Origin: CAZLYF01 sp964586835
Lineage (GTDB): Bacteria > Bacillota > Clostridia > Christensenellales > Aristaeellaceae
Direction: 5' to 3'
Length of the DNA: 64,000 nt
Assembly (NCBI GenBank): GCA_964586835.1
Contig: CAZPIC010000010.1
Span: 1 to 64,000 of the forward strand
Under the pieces are notes generated by a model, which saw nothing but the letters and a program-made list of their open reading frames with translations, had not been told where the DNA came from and searched no databases. The number at the start of each line of letters is the position of its first letter. Within the stretch, counting starts at the first letter, position 1. The position numbers were made by a program, and so were the translations under genes. Below, in pieces: positions 17,451-25,846 of the stretch.

Positions 17451-18133
17451 TGCTCATGCTCGCAAAGGCAGTTTCGATGATCGCTCTGGCGCTCTCCCTC
17501 GGACAGATGTCTGTGGATGCCTGTGTACAGGGTGCAAGCCTGGGCGGAAACCTGTTTCTTGTCAATGTCGACTACCGCATCGGGGCCGGGTACGAGCCGT
17601 ACGATCTGCGCAGACCGTCTGTCCGCCTGCTCCATGCCGACATTACCCTCCGGGATGAAGCGGCACAAGCCCTTGAAGAGCTCTTTGCTGCCGCTTCAGA
17701 CGAGGCGGGGCATACCCTCAGGGCTGTATCGGGCTACCGCAGCTACAGCAAGCAAAGCGTCCTGTTTGCCAGGAAGCGAAAATCTGTCGGGGAGGCCCGA
17801 GCCCGGCTGCTGGTCGCCCCTCCGGGCGCCAGTGAACACCAGCTGGGGCTGGCGGTGGATATCGCCGGTAAGACGAACGCAACGCTCAGCAGTGCCTTTG
17901 GAAAGTCCCGGGAAGGGATCTGGGTGGCCAACAACGCGCACAGGTTTGGCTTCATCATCCGCTATAAGGCGGAATGGACAGCCATTACAGGCTATGCCTA
18001 TGAACCGTGGCACCTAAGGTATGTGGGAAAAGAGCACGCTGAAAGGATGCACACCATGAATATCCCGCTTGAAAGCTACATAGGAATCCTTTCGGAACTG
18101 GTGTTCGCAAGCCGTTTCCAAGAGGGGGGCTGA
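17450..18133 (+). CDS. M15 family D-Ala-D-Ala carboxypeptidase, copy 1
   Basis: This VanY-type zinc peptidase is predicted to trim the terminal D-alanine of peptidoglycan stem peptides outside the cell. The 227-residue protein has an N-terminal hydrophobic signal segment. It has the metal and catalytic motifs SEHQLGLAVD (His130, Asp137 as ligands) and EPWH (catalytic Glu185, ligand His188). The SGYRSY substrate loop lies before them. It starts on the last base of the hflX stop. It is the first of three tandem paralogs and resembles copy 3 more than copy 2. No vanHAX genes accompany it, so it is a housekeeping-type enzyme rather than evidence of glycopeptide resistance. Confidence 0.88.
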   Translation: MLMLAKAVSMIALALSLGQMSVDACVQGASLGGNLFLVNVDYRIGAGYEPYDLRRPSVRLLHADITLRDEAAQALEELFAAASDEAGHTLRAVSGYRSYSKQSVLFARKRKSVGEARARLLVAPPGASEHQLGLAVDIAGKTNATLSSAFGKSREGIWVANNAHRFGFIIRYKAEWTAITGYAYEPWHLRYVGKEHAERMHTMNIPLESYIGILSELVFASRFQEGG

Positions 18134-18134
18134 C

Positions 18135-18962
18135 GTGGCGGGGGGATTGAGTCGCCTTGTGTCCATAGGCCTTGCTGTCTGCACACTGTCAAGTATGGCC
18201 ACGCCTGCCCGGGCCGAGGAAGTGCCCTGGCGTTATCCTGTCGAGGCGAATCTTCTCGTAAACCGCCAAGGCTATCTGACCGTGACCAACCGCGAGCGGC
18301 TGCTTGACAAAGACTTTGTGCCCTCCAACCTTGTGCCGCTGGAGCTGCCGTCGGTGGATGGCCCCGCGCTGCTGCGCAGGGAGGCCGCGCTGGCGCTCAG
18401 GGACATGTTTGCCGCCGCTGAGGAAGCTGGCTACACGCTGTACGTTAAGAGTGCCTATCGCAGCTGGCAGACACAGAATACGATGTATCACAATCGCCTT
18501 GAAAAGCTCGGCAGGGATGACGGTGTTGTTGCTTATCCCGGTTCGTCCGACCATCAAACTGGGCTTGGCGTGGATATCCTAAACCGCGAATGGACCCTGA
18601 AGGAGGGAATGAAACCTGCCTTCGGTGCCACTGCCGAAGCTCAGTGGATGGAAGCGCATTGTCACGAGTTTGGCTTTATCCTGCGCTACATGGAGGAAAA
18701 GCAGGAGGCTACCGGCATAATCTATGAGCCGTGGCATTTCAGGTACGTGGGAAAGGCCGCTGCCCGGCAGGTGATGGAAAACCGCCTGACACTGGAAGAA
18801 TTTGAAGCGGAGTACCTCCGTGAAATACAGGCATATGAAGCTTCTGGGGGCGACTTTGACGCGCTGGTCAAGAGGCTGGAGGCGCCGCCCGTCCCAGTCA
18901 GGCTGAAGACAGCGGATGAAGGAGGGGATTTTGAGGTATCCTTGTTTCGACAGGAGCCCTGA
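18135..18962 (+). CDS. M15 family D-Ala-D-Ala carboxypeptidase, copy 2
   Basis: This is the second VanY-like zinc peptidase, with 275 residues. A cleavable signal peptide ending in ATPARA is visible at the N-terminus. The motifs are SSDHQTGLGVD (His140, Asp147) and EPWHFRYVG (Glu198, His201), with SAYRSW replacing the SGYRS seen in its neighbours. It starts at GTG two bases after the first copy, with a G-rich ribosome site. Its motif environment has diverged (PGSSDH instead of PPGASEH), pointing to an older duplication or a different substrate. A C-terminal helical tail of about 50 residues is specific to this copy. Confidence 0.87.
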   Translation: MAGGLSRLVSIGLAVCTLSSMATPARAEEVPWRYPVEANLLVNRQGYLTVTNRERLLDKDFVPSNLVPLELPSVDGPALLRREAALALRDMFAAAEEAGYTLYVKSAYRSWQTQNTMYHNRLEKLGRDDGVVAYPGSSDHQTGLGVDILNREWTLKEGMKPAFGATAEAQWMEAHCHEFGFILRYMEEKQEATGIIYEPWHFRYVGKAAARQVMENRLTLEEFEAEYLREIQAYEASGGDFDALVKRLEAPPVPVRLKTADEGGDFEVSLFRQEP

Positions 18963-19923
18963 ACGCATCCGCCTGAAGACAGGCCTCAGGAAGACCGCCC
19001 TCCTGCTGGCACTGGTCGCTTTTTTTCTGCCGCAGGCCTGTTCGTCGCAAGAGGTGAGCATCCCCGATATTTTGTCCGATGAGGGCGTTTTATGCCTGGT
19101 CAACAGAGAAAACAAAATAACCAAAAAATACGTGCCGCCTGACCTTGTGGCCCCGCGGGTACCGGTGCGCAAGGAAAGCCTGCGCGACGCCATCCTGATG
19201 CGTGCCGAGGCCGCCGCTGCGCTAGAAAATCTCTTTGAAGCAGCGCTCAGAGAGGGCCATGTGCTGTATGCGGTCTCCGGGTACCGGAGCTTTGGCATCC
19301 AGGAGATCCTGTTTAACAGCAAGGTCAGTGAAACGGGCTCCCGGGAAAAGGCTCAGAGATCTGTTGCGCCGCCTGGCGCGAGCGAGCACCAGTTAGGCCT
19401 GGCGATGGACGTCCAGTGCCCCTCCCTCAAAAACCTGAACCGCTCCTTTGCCGAAACGGAGGAAGGGATCTGGACAGCGGCGCACGCGCATGAGCATGGC
19501 TTCATCATCCGCTACCGCAAGGACTGGGAAAGCATTACAGGCGTTGTGGACGAGCCGTGGCACCTGCGTTATGTGGGGATTGCGCACGCCACAGCGCTGC
19601 GACGCCTGGACCTGCCGCTGGAGAAGTATCTGGAACAGCTCCGCACTCTGCCTGAGTATGTCCTCACAGGCGCCCCGGATCTCCTCCTTGTGTCTCTGGT
19701 GGAACGCCTTCTGGCAGGCGAAGAACCACCTGCCGACCTTATGGAGGCGGCCCTTCCCGAGCAGCGCGAGGAAGCACTGCGGAGGGCTACCCTTCCTTTG
19801 CTGGACGAGGGGACAAGCTACGAGGAGGCGCTGTGGGCCAGCTATCCGACACCGATGCCTCCCTCCGCACCCAGGGTAGACAACGATGAAGAGCACTACT
19901 TCGTTCCTCTCAGGGGTGGATAG
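18931..19923 (+). CDS. M15 family D-Ala-D-Ala carboxypeptidase, copy 3
   Basis: This is the third VanY-like peptidase, with SEHQLGLAMD (His153, Asp160) and EPWHLRYVG (Glu208, His211). The N-terminal hydrophobic segment ends in LPQAC, a possible but imperfect lipobox. Beyond the catalytic domain there is a helical tail of about 100 residues not shared with copy 1. I prefer TTG 18931, which has AAGGAGGGG just upstream, giving 330 residues. An ATG at 18916 without a site would add five residues. The 5' end overlaps copy 2 by 32 bases. The final codon abuts the ATG of the exonuclease gene. Confidence 0.86.
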   Translation: MRYPCFDRSPERIRLKTGLRKTALLLALVAFFLPQACSSQEVSIPDILSDEGVLCLVNRENKITKKYVPPDLVAPRVPVRKESLRDAILMRAEAAAALENLFEAALREGHVLYAVSGYRSFGIQEILFNSKVSETGSREKAQRSVAPPGASEHQLGLAMDVQCPSLKNLNRSFAETEEGIWTAAHAHEHGFIIRYRKDWESITGVVDEPWHLRYVGIAHATALRRLDLPLEKYLEQLRTLPEYVLTGAPDLLLVSLVERLLAGEEPPADLMEAALPEQREEALRRATLPLLDEGTSYEEALWASYPTPMPPSAPRVDNDEEHYFVPLRGG

Positions 19924-21126
19924 ATGCCTTCCCTTTATGAACGTCTGAAAAGCGCAGGAGCGGGGGGTACGAGAGCCCGTCCGCGGCGCGCGGATGTGGC
20001 CTGCCTGGTCCGGGAGGCGCTGCACCCGCGGACACGGACACTGCGCCCGCTGATCCCTGGGGAGACGCTGCACCTGATGACGGGGGCGGAAGCCTGCGCC
20101 GACCTCCCACCGGACGCTCTTCTCTTTTTAGATACCGAAACGACCGGACTTGCCGGCGGTGCGGGAACCCTGGCTTTTCTGGTGGGCATTGGCCGCTTCC
20201 ATGAGGACGGGTTTCACTTGGTCCAATACCTCATGCGTGATTATGATGAAGAGGCGGACCTGCTGCGCAAGCTTGAGGAGGAGTTAGAGCGAAGCCAGGC
20301 GCTGGTCACCTTCAATGGCGCCTCCTTTGACATTCCGCTGCTTGAAAGCCGTTTCGTCATGCACCGGCGCCCAACAGCCATCCGCAGCCTCCTGCATATC
20401 GACCTTGTGCATGTTGCCAGACGTGTTTACAGGATGCGTTTGAATAGCTGTACGCTTTCCACCCTGGAAAAGGAGGTTCTGAACCTTGTCAGGGACGATG
20501 ATTTGCCGGGCGCTTGGGTACCGGAACGGTATTTCGCCTATTTGAGGTCCGGGGAGGAAGCCCTGCTTGAAGGCATCCTCTCCCACAATGCGCAGGATAT
20601 CCTGTCCATGGCCGGCCTCTACGATGTGCTCTTTGCGCTGCATGACAGGCCTTTGACAGCTTCAAGTGAGGAAGAGCTGTTCAGCCTGGGACGGGTGTTT
20701 GAGAAAAGAGGCGCTGCCCTGCGGGCGGAGCCCTGTTACCGTGCGCTCAGGCAACCGCGGTTGAAGGATGAAGCCACGTTCAGGCTGGCGGAGATTTTTA
20801 GAAAACAGCAGAAGAACGCGGAGGCGGAGGCGGAATACCGTTCACTCATGCGCCCCGGGCCCATTGGGGTCCGGGCTTGCATCGCGCTGAGCAAGATCTG
20901 CGAACACCGCTATCGCGACCCCGAGCGGGCGTTTGCCCTGGCTCGAAGGGGCATGCTATATTGTCTGGCGCAGCCGGCCGGCGTAGAAAACCTCTCCAGG
21001 GAAATCGAGGATCTTCAGAAGCGTCTGGCCAGGTTGGCGCGAAAAACCGGAGGAAAGCTGGATGGGGATCCTGTCAAACTTGAAAATCCACGCAGCCCTG
21101 CTCAAACAGCAAAAGGGGCAGGATGA
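19924..21126 (+). CDS. YprB-like DEDD exonuclease (ribonuclease H-like fold)
   Basis: This is a 3'-5' exonuclease-fold protein of the YprB family, of uncertain substrate. The 400-residue product shows the three exonuclease blocks: DTETTG (Asp70, Glu72), FNGASFDIPLL and the late HNAQDILSMA. After about residue 240 it turns into helical, tetratricopeptide-like repeats (AEIFRKQQKNAEAEAEYRSL). In other Bacillota YprB is paired with the helicase YprA, but no YprA is seen here. The helical tail and the following TPR gene may form one functional unit, since the two overlap by 65 bases. Confidence 0.82.
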   Translation: MPSLYERLKSAGAGGTRARPRRADVACLVREALHPRTRTLRPLIPGETLHLMTGAEACADLPPDALLFLDTETTGLAGGAGTLAFLVGIGRFHEDGFHLVQYLMRDYDEEADLLRKLEEELERSQALVTFNGASFDIPLLESRFVMHRRPTAIRSLLHIDLVHVARRVYRMRLNSCTLSTLEKEVLNLVRDDDLPGAWVPERYFAYLRSGEEALLEGILSHNAQDILSMAGLYDVLFALHDRPLTASSEEELFSLGRVFEKRGAALRAEPCYRALRQPRLKDEATFRLAEIFRKQQKNAEAEAEYRSLMRPGPIGVRACIALSKICEHRYRDPERAFALARRGMLYCLAQPAGVENLSREIEDLQKRLARLARKTGGKLDGDPVKLENPRSPAQTAKGAG

Positions 21127-21805
21127 AGAAGCGCTTCGCAGGTATGAAGAGCTCTATGCCCGAGGGGTCTGCCGGGCTTCCTATATGCTGCCTTATTCCG
21201 TCCTCCTGCTTCGCAGAGGAGAAGAGGCGGACTACAGCAAGGTGAAGGAGCTTCTGGCCAAGGCCGAGAAAGCCCGGGATCTGACCCGGGAGCGCAGACA
21301 GCAGCTTCTGATGAACTATGCGGTCGCCGCATGGAAGAGCGGTGACCTGCGAAAAGCCGTGTCCCTGCTTGAGGCTTCCCACAGAGAGCAGCCCTGTGGT
21401 CTGACCTATGGGGCGCTGGGGTACCTGTATATCGAATCCGGAGATCCGCAGCAGGCACTCTCCTACAATCTGGAAGCCGTGGACTACGACGACGAGGACC
21501 CGGTGCTGCTTGACAACCTGGGGCAGACGTACTATCGCCTCCTACACGATAGAGACAGGGCCAAGGATTGCTTTGACAAGGCGTATGAACTCCGGCCTGG
21601 ACAGATAGACACACTCTTTTTCCTTTCCCGATACGACCTTGAACAGGGAAAGCCCAAAGCCGCGCTCGAAAAGCTGCGCACCGCCGCAGAAGGTCGTTTC
21701 TCGCCGCTGAACCATGTGACCAGGGACAGGGTGATGGAGGAGATCAGGCGGCTGACCGTTGAATGCGCAAATGAAAAACCGTCCGCCATAACCGGGGTTC
21801 CATGA
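21062..21805 (+). CDS. Tetratricopeptide-repeat protein
   Basis: This 247-residue soluble protein is built from TPR helices, for example ALRRYEELYARG, AVSLLEASHREQP, YGALGYLYIESGDPQQAL and NLGQTYYRLLHDRDRAKDC. It has no signal peptide or membrane segment. It starts within the YprB-like gene after GGAGGAAAGC, giving a 65-base overlap that implies coupled translation. A scaffold or adaptor role is inferred from the fold. The partner could be the upstream exonuclease. Confidence 0.8.
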   Translation: MGILSNLKIHAALLKQQKGQDEEALRRYEELYARGVCRASYMLPYSVLLLRRGEEADYSKVKELLAKAEKARDLTRERRQQLLMNYAVAAWKSGDLRKAVSLLEASHREQPCGLTYGALGYLYIESGDPQQALSYNLEAVDYDDEDPVLLDNLGQTYYRLLHDRDRAKDCFDKAYELRPGQIDTLFFLSRYDLEQGKPKAALEKLRTAAEGRFSPLNHVTRDRVMEEIRRLTVECANEKPSAITGVP

Positions 21806-21851
21806 TCTGCAGACCTGGAGTCAGCTGTGAAAGGCCCCAAGAGGTGCAGGT

Positions 21852-22625
21852 ATGTTAGAATGGCTCAGAGAAGATCCACTTTCATTTCTCGTTTTCATGC
21901 TCTACAGAGCGCCGGCTGTCCTGATGGCGTTGAGTTTCCACGAGGCTGCGCACGGCTACGCAGCGTACCGTAGCGGTGATTCGACCGCCAAGCGCATGGG
22001 CAGGCTGTCGTTGAATCCCTTCTCCCATCTGGACCTGTGGGGAACCGTCAGCATGTTTCTGATAGGCGTCGGCTGGGCAAAGCCCGTGCCGGTGAATCCA
22101 TATCATTTTCGTCGGCGCAGAAGGGATGAACTTTTCGTGTCGCTTGCCGGCGTGTCCGTCAACCTGGTTTTGTTCCTCTTAACAACCCTCGTCACGGTCT
22201 TTGTGGGACAGGCGCTCTATACCCGGGAAGCTGCCCGCCTGTATGGCATGGAATTTTTTCTTGGTTTCGGAAAGACAGGTTTTTTCATGCAGCTGTATCC
22301 GGAGTATGCCCGCACGATTTCCCAGCTGCTTTCCAAACCCTGGCTCCTGCACGTGCAGCGGTTTTTATTTCAGTTCGCCCTGGTCAACCTGGGTCTGGGC
22401 CTTTTTAACCTGTTACCCTTTCCGCCGCTGGACGGCTTTCACGCGCTGAACAACATTGTGTTTAGGGGAAACCTCGCACTGAGCGGTCAGGCTTTCAGGG
22501 TTGCGCAGATTGTGCTGATCGTCCTCCTCATCAGCACGGACTTCATCGGCCGATGGATATCAGGCGCGATCTATGGCGTGCAGGGTTTTGTCCTGCGTGG
22601 CATACTGAGCATCCTGGGGTTGTAA
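21852..22625 (+). CDS. M50 (site-2 type) membrane metalloprotease
   Basis: This polytopic intramembrane zinc protease has 257 residues. The metal motif HEAAH (His30, Glu31, His34) lies in the first membrane segment. The second ligand region, NLLPFPPLDGFHAL, lies near 190-205. Four to six hydrophobic helices are visible. Small members of this group (YwhC-like) commonly sit directly upstream of scpA-scpB in Bacillota, exactly as here, with three bases to scpA. The substrate is unknown. Confidence 0.9.
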   Translation: MLEWLREDPLSFLVFMLYRAPAVLMALSFHEAAHGYAAYRSGDSTAKRMGRLSLNPFSHLDLWGTVSMFLIGVGWAKPVPVNPYHFRRRRRDELFVSLAGVSVNLVLFLLTTLVTVFVGQALYTREAARLYGMEFFLGFGKTGFFMQLYPEYARTISQLLSKPWLLHVQRFLFQFALVNLGLGLFNLLPFPPLDGFHALNNIVFRGNLALSGQAFRVAQIVLIVLLISTDFIGRWISGAIYGVQGFVLRGILSILGL

Positions 22626-22628
22626 CGC

Positions 22629-23372
22629 ATGGCCATGACGCTGCAGGTAGGGAGTTTTGAGGGGCCGCTTGACCTCCTTCTCTATCTGGTCGGCCGGGAA
22701 AAGATCGACATCCGCGACATCTTTGTTTCCCAGGTCACCCAGCAGTATATCAGGCTCATCGCCGGCGCAGAAGGTCTTGACATGGACGAGGCCAGCGAAT
22801 TCATCCGAATGGCTGCGACGCTGCTTGAGCTCAAAGCCCGCTCTTTGTTGCCCAGGAAGCCACCGACCGACCCGGAGGAGGACCCGGAGGAACTTTTGAT
22901 CAGGCAGCTGGAGGAGTATGCTGCCTTTAAGCAGATCGCTGGAGAAATGCAGACCCTCGAGGGGGCCACCTCCCTCATGCACACAAAACTCCCGGAGGAG
23001 CTTCTTCTCCCACCTGCTCGTATAGAGTTTACAGGGCTGACGCTTCATGCACTTTCCGAGGCATTCTCTGCTCTCCTGTCCCGAGTGCGGGTCGAGACTG
23101 ACGCTGACACCGAAGAAGTCACCGCGCAGCGGATTACCCTTGATGAGCATGCCGTACCGGCATGCATGGCCAGGATTCTCAGACGGCTTCGATCCGGCCC
23201 GCTTGTGTTTGAAGCGTTTCTTGGAGAAAGCCCCACAAGGGAGGAAGTGATCACGCTGTTTCTGGCCATGCTGGAGCTCCTGCGGCTGGGCAGGGTCTCA
23301 GCGACGCAGGGAAGGGATTTCGGTGAGATCCTGGTCAGACCCTCCAGGAGGCAGGGAAAGGAGAAGCTTTGA
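22629..23372 (+). CDS. scpA: Segregation and condensation protein A
   Basis: ScpA is the kleisin that bridges the Smc heads and binds ScpB in the prokaryotic condensin. The 247-residue product begins with the kleisin signature FEGPLDLLLYLV. It continues with the IDIRDIFVSQVTQQY helix and LLELKARSLLP, and ends in a C-terminal winged helix. Its stop overlaps the TTG start of scpB. The Smc partner is encoded in this window at 43147. Confidence 0.96.
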   Translation: MAMTLQVGSFEGPLDLLLYLVGREKIDIRDIFVSQVTQQYIRLIAGAEGLDMDEASEFIRMAATLLELKARSLLPRKPPTDPEEDPEELLIRQLEEYAAFKQIAGEMQTLEGATSLMHTKLPEELLLPPARIEFTGLTLHALSEAFSALLSRVRVETDADTEEVTAQRITLDEHAVPACMARILRRLRSGPLVFEAFLGESPTREEVITLFLAMLELLRLGRVSATQGRDFGEILVRPSRRQGKEKL

Positions 23373-23920
23373 GTCAAACCAGGCTGCCCGGTATCATGGA
23401 AGCGATTCTCTTCGTCGCCGGTGAGCCGGTCTCACTTCAGGAAATCGCAGCCGCGCTGGAGCTTCCCCCAGAGGAAGTGGCAGCGGCGGCTGATTGCCTC
23501 GCGTCTGACTACGACAGCCAGATGCGGGGGCTTTGCCTGAAGCGTTTTGGAGACCACGTGCAGCTGGCCACCAAGCCTGAATACGCGCCCGAGATCGAGA
23601 AGCTGCTTTCACCCATACAAAGGCAACCGCTGTCACAGTCGGCCCTGGAAACGCTCGCTGTCGTTGCATACCGCCAGCCTGTGACAAGGCTCGATGTAGA
23701 AGCGGTCAGGGGGGTCAAGTGCGATTATTCGCTGCAATCGCTGACAACCAAAGGCTTTATTCGGGAAGCTGGGCGTAAGGACAGCGTCGGACGGCCGTTT
23801 CTTTATGAGACAACCGACCTCTTTCTGTCTCACTTTGGCCTGAGCTCCCTGGAAGAATTGCCGGCACTGCCCACCGTGGGCACTGATGAAGAAAAGAAAA
23901 CCGGCGGCAGCTGCTGCTGA
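23369..23920 (+). CDS. scpB: Segregation and condensation protein B
   Basis: ScpB dimerises and binds the middle of ScpA. The 183-residue protein has two winged-helix domains, with the family blocks IMEAILFVAGEPVS, LETLAVVAYRQPVTR and GRPFLYETT. The start is TTG 23369, overlapping the scpA stop, with AAAGGAGAAG immediately upstream. The last 30 bases also hold the terminator of the convergent lipoprotein gene on the other strand. Confidence 0.95.
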   Translation: MSQTRLPGIMEAILFVAGEPVSLQEIAAALELPPEEVAAAADCLASDYDSQMRGLCLKRFGDHVQLATKPEYAPEIEKLLSPIQRQPLSQSALETLAVVAYRQPVTRLDVEAVRGVKCDYSLQSLTTKGFIREAGRKDSVGRPFLYETTDLFLSHFGLSSLEELPALPTVGTDEEKKTGGSCC

Positions 23921-23927
23921 AGCCGGC
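23891..23927 (-). terminator. Terminator of the leftward lipoprotein gene, nested in scpB
   Basis: Read on the minus strand, CCGGC (23926-23922) and an inner CAGC form a stem with GCTG and GCCGG (23905-23901) around an AGCA loop. TTTTCTTTTC (23900-23891) follows directly. The two-part stem with a T-rich tail fits a rho-independent terminator for the gene at 23951-24742. It lies inside the 3' coding end of scpB. Confidence 0.6.
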
Positions 23928-23950
23928 TTTCGCCCGACACAGCTAAAGGG

Positions 23951-24742
23951 TTACAGCGCCTTCAGGGTGCTTCGGATATGCGTGAACACGCCCGTGTAGT
24001 CGGTGTTAAACCAGCCGGGACAGCTCAGGTGAAGGGTCAGCAGCCTGCTGTTGTCAAGAAGAGCCATATGCACCCGGCCACGTACGACTGTTCCGTCATA
24101 GAGCACGCCGCGGTAGGTGGTATAGTACCCGTCCTTGCCCATCAGGGGGCTGGCCTCGATGGAGTATTTTCTCCATTCATTGTAGTTGTAGGCACCCAGC
24201 TCGTCAATCTTGGCTTTCAGATCGTTCTGGATGTCCGAAACCTTGTAGGAGCTTGTAACCGGCGTCACCATGAAGAGGATCTGAACGGAATAGTTGTCCT
24301 TCTGAAGCTCCTCAGGCTCGGTCAGGATGAAGGTATCAGACGCCTGGCTGTCCACATGGTACCCAGCGACAGACTCAAAGCTGAGCCCAAGCTTTTCAGC
24401 TGTATAGGGCACATAGGTGAAGGCAAGGGCGGGCCGCGGGGTAGGGGTGGGCATGTCCACCGGGTCGATCCGGAGAGGAGTCGCCCCCGCAAAGACTGCT
24501 TCCAGCTTTTCGCTGTACACTCCCCCTGAAGCCAGTCCGCCTTCATCTTCTTCCGAGGACGGATCATAGCCCTCCGGCAGATCCAGCGTGAAGGTTGGGA
24601 CTTCCGTCTGAAGGGCCAGTGCGGGTGCCTGCGTGGCGATGGCTGGCTGTGCCGAAACCCCTTCTGTGGGTTGAGGACCCGCGCAGCCGGACAGAATCGC
24701 CACAACCATCAGAAGGCAGGAAAACAGGATCCGGTATTTCAT
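23951..24742 (-). CDS. Secreted lipoprotein of unknown function
   Basis: This 263-residue protein begins with a lipoprotein signal peptide whose lipobox is LSGC. A low-complexity Ala/Pro/Thr/Gln linker follows (for example PTPTPRPAL), then a globular domain from about residue 120 (YVPYTAEKLGLSFESVAGY). No catalytic motif is recognised. It should be anchored on the outer face of the membrane. The start at 24742 has GGAGG seven bases upstream, and a consensus promoter lies at 24793-24821. It is transcribed alone, converging on scpB. Confidence 0.75.
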   Translation of the reverse strand: MKYRILFSCLLMVVAILSGCAGPQPTEGVSAQPAIATQAPALALQTEVPTFTLDLPEGYDPSSEEDEGGLASGGVYSEKLEAVFAGATPLRIDPVDMPTPTPRPALAFTYVPYTAEKLGLSFESVAGYHVDSQASDTFILTEPEELQKDNYSVQILFMVTPVTSSYKVSDIQNDLKAKIDELGAYNYNEWRKYSIEASPLMGKDGYYTTYRGVLYDGTVVRGRVHMALLDNSRLLTLHLSCPGWFNTDYTGVFTHIRSTLKAL

Positions 24743-24792
24743 ATCGCATCCTCCAAACTTAAGTCGGCGGAAAGCATCTGAAGCATGCAGGG

Positions 24793-24821
24793 ATCGTAAC
24801 AATCCAGCGTCCCTGTGTCAA
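24793..24821 (-). promoter_or_regulatory. Promoter of the lipoprotein gene
   Basis: On the minus strand a perfect TTGACA (24816-24821) and TACGAT (24793-24798) are 17 bases apart, in the gap between yhaM and the lipoprotein gene. Confidence 0.75.
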
Positions 24822-24836
24822 TGTGGCGAAGGCGAT

Positions 24837-25844
24837 CTAAAGGAGGTTGTCATAGGCGTCCTTCCTCTGGACCGGGTCTGGCAGCGCTTTCTCCTGTCCA
24901 AAGTAAACAGGGTGATAGAGCCGACGGTCCAGGGACCATATCTTTTCGCTGAACACGCCTGGAGGGGTCCTGCGGAGGACGGACGACATTTCGTTCATCC
25001 GGGCGTCCAGGACGTCCAGCCAGTGAAGCATCTCCGCCTCAGGAAACATCGGCGGCCGCGGGCTGCCGTACTCGGCCAGGCCATGGTGGCTGATGATCAG
25101 ATGTTCAAGAAGGGTTACATATTCTTCCGACGGGTCGATTTCCACGCGCGCTGCCGCCTCCCTTACGAGCGCAACGCCTCTGACAAGGTGACCGATGAGG
25201 ATGCCTTCCTTGGTATAATCTGCGACATTTCCAAGCAGGTCACTTTGCAGTTCGAACACCTTGGCCAGGTCATGGACAATGACACCCGCCCTGACGAGGT
25301 CCCCGTCCAGGAAGGCGTAACATGGCAAGACGGCTTCCGCTGCGCGCAGCATGCTCGTGATATGGTGAAGAAGCCCACTGCGTTCTGCATGGTGCAGGCG
25401 CTGTGCCGCGGGGTAGTAGTCAAGCCTGTCCCCGGTGAGGGCGAGCATTTCCGTTGTCAGTGCCCGCAGCACGGGATTTTTCATGCTGCGTACTGTCCGA
25501 TCGACTTCCTGTCTCATCTGTTCGGGAGGAGTCGGGGCGGAGGGCACCAGAAGGGTCAGATCCACGTCATCGTCCTGCGTTCGCGCACGGTATCTGTCCA
25601 CGCGCAGCTGGAGGCGTCCGTTGTATTCTGTCACGAGGCCCCGGATCCTGAGCACACTGCCTGTAGCGGGCGCCTCCGCGGAGGTATTCCATACCTTGGC
25701 GTTGATCTCACCGGTGACATCAGCAAGAATCATATCAAGATAGGGACCGCCGTTGCTGCTCGTGCGCTTTTCGGCAGAGCGAACCAGCAAAAAACCCTCA
25801 AAGCGTGCGTCCTTGCAAAAACTCCCTACCTCGGGCTGCTCCAT
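24837..25844 (-). CDS. 3'-5' exoribonuclease YhaM family protein
   Basis: This YhaM-type nuclease combines an N-terminal OB nucleic-acid-binding fold (about 10-95, PYLDMILADVTGEINAKVW) with an HD hydrolase domain (about 145-305). The HD domain shows LLHHITSMLR, VIVHDLAKVFEL and LEHLIISHHG, the expected metal ligands. Family members degrade RNA and single-stranded DNA from the 3' end. I place the start at 25844 (MEQPEV), because GGAGG is six bases upstream of it and too close to the ATG at 25850. It follows dnaB with a stop-start overlap region, in one operon with dnaB, rplI and the DUF2232 gene. Confidence 0.9.
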   Translation of the reverse strand: MEQPEVGSFCKDARFEGFLLVRSAEKRTSSNGGPYLDMILADVTGEINAKVWNTSAEAPATGSVLRIRGLVTEYNGRLQLRVDRYRARTQDDDVDLTLLVPSAPTPPEQMRQEVDRTVRSMKNPVLRALTTEMLALTGDRLDYYPAAQRLHHAERSGLLHHITSMLRAAEAVLPCYAFLDGDLVRAGVIVHDLAKVFELQSDLLGNVADYTKEGILIGHLVRGVALVREAAARVEIDPSEEYVTLLEHLIISHHGLAEYGSPRPPMFPEAEMLHWLDVLDARMNEMSSVLRRTPPGVFSEKIWSLDRRLYHPVYFGQEKALPDPVQRKDAYDNLL

Positions 25845-25846
25845 CG

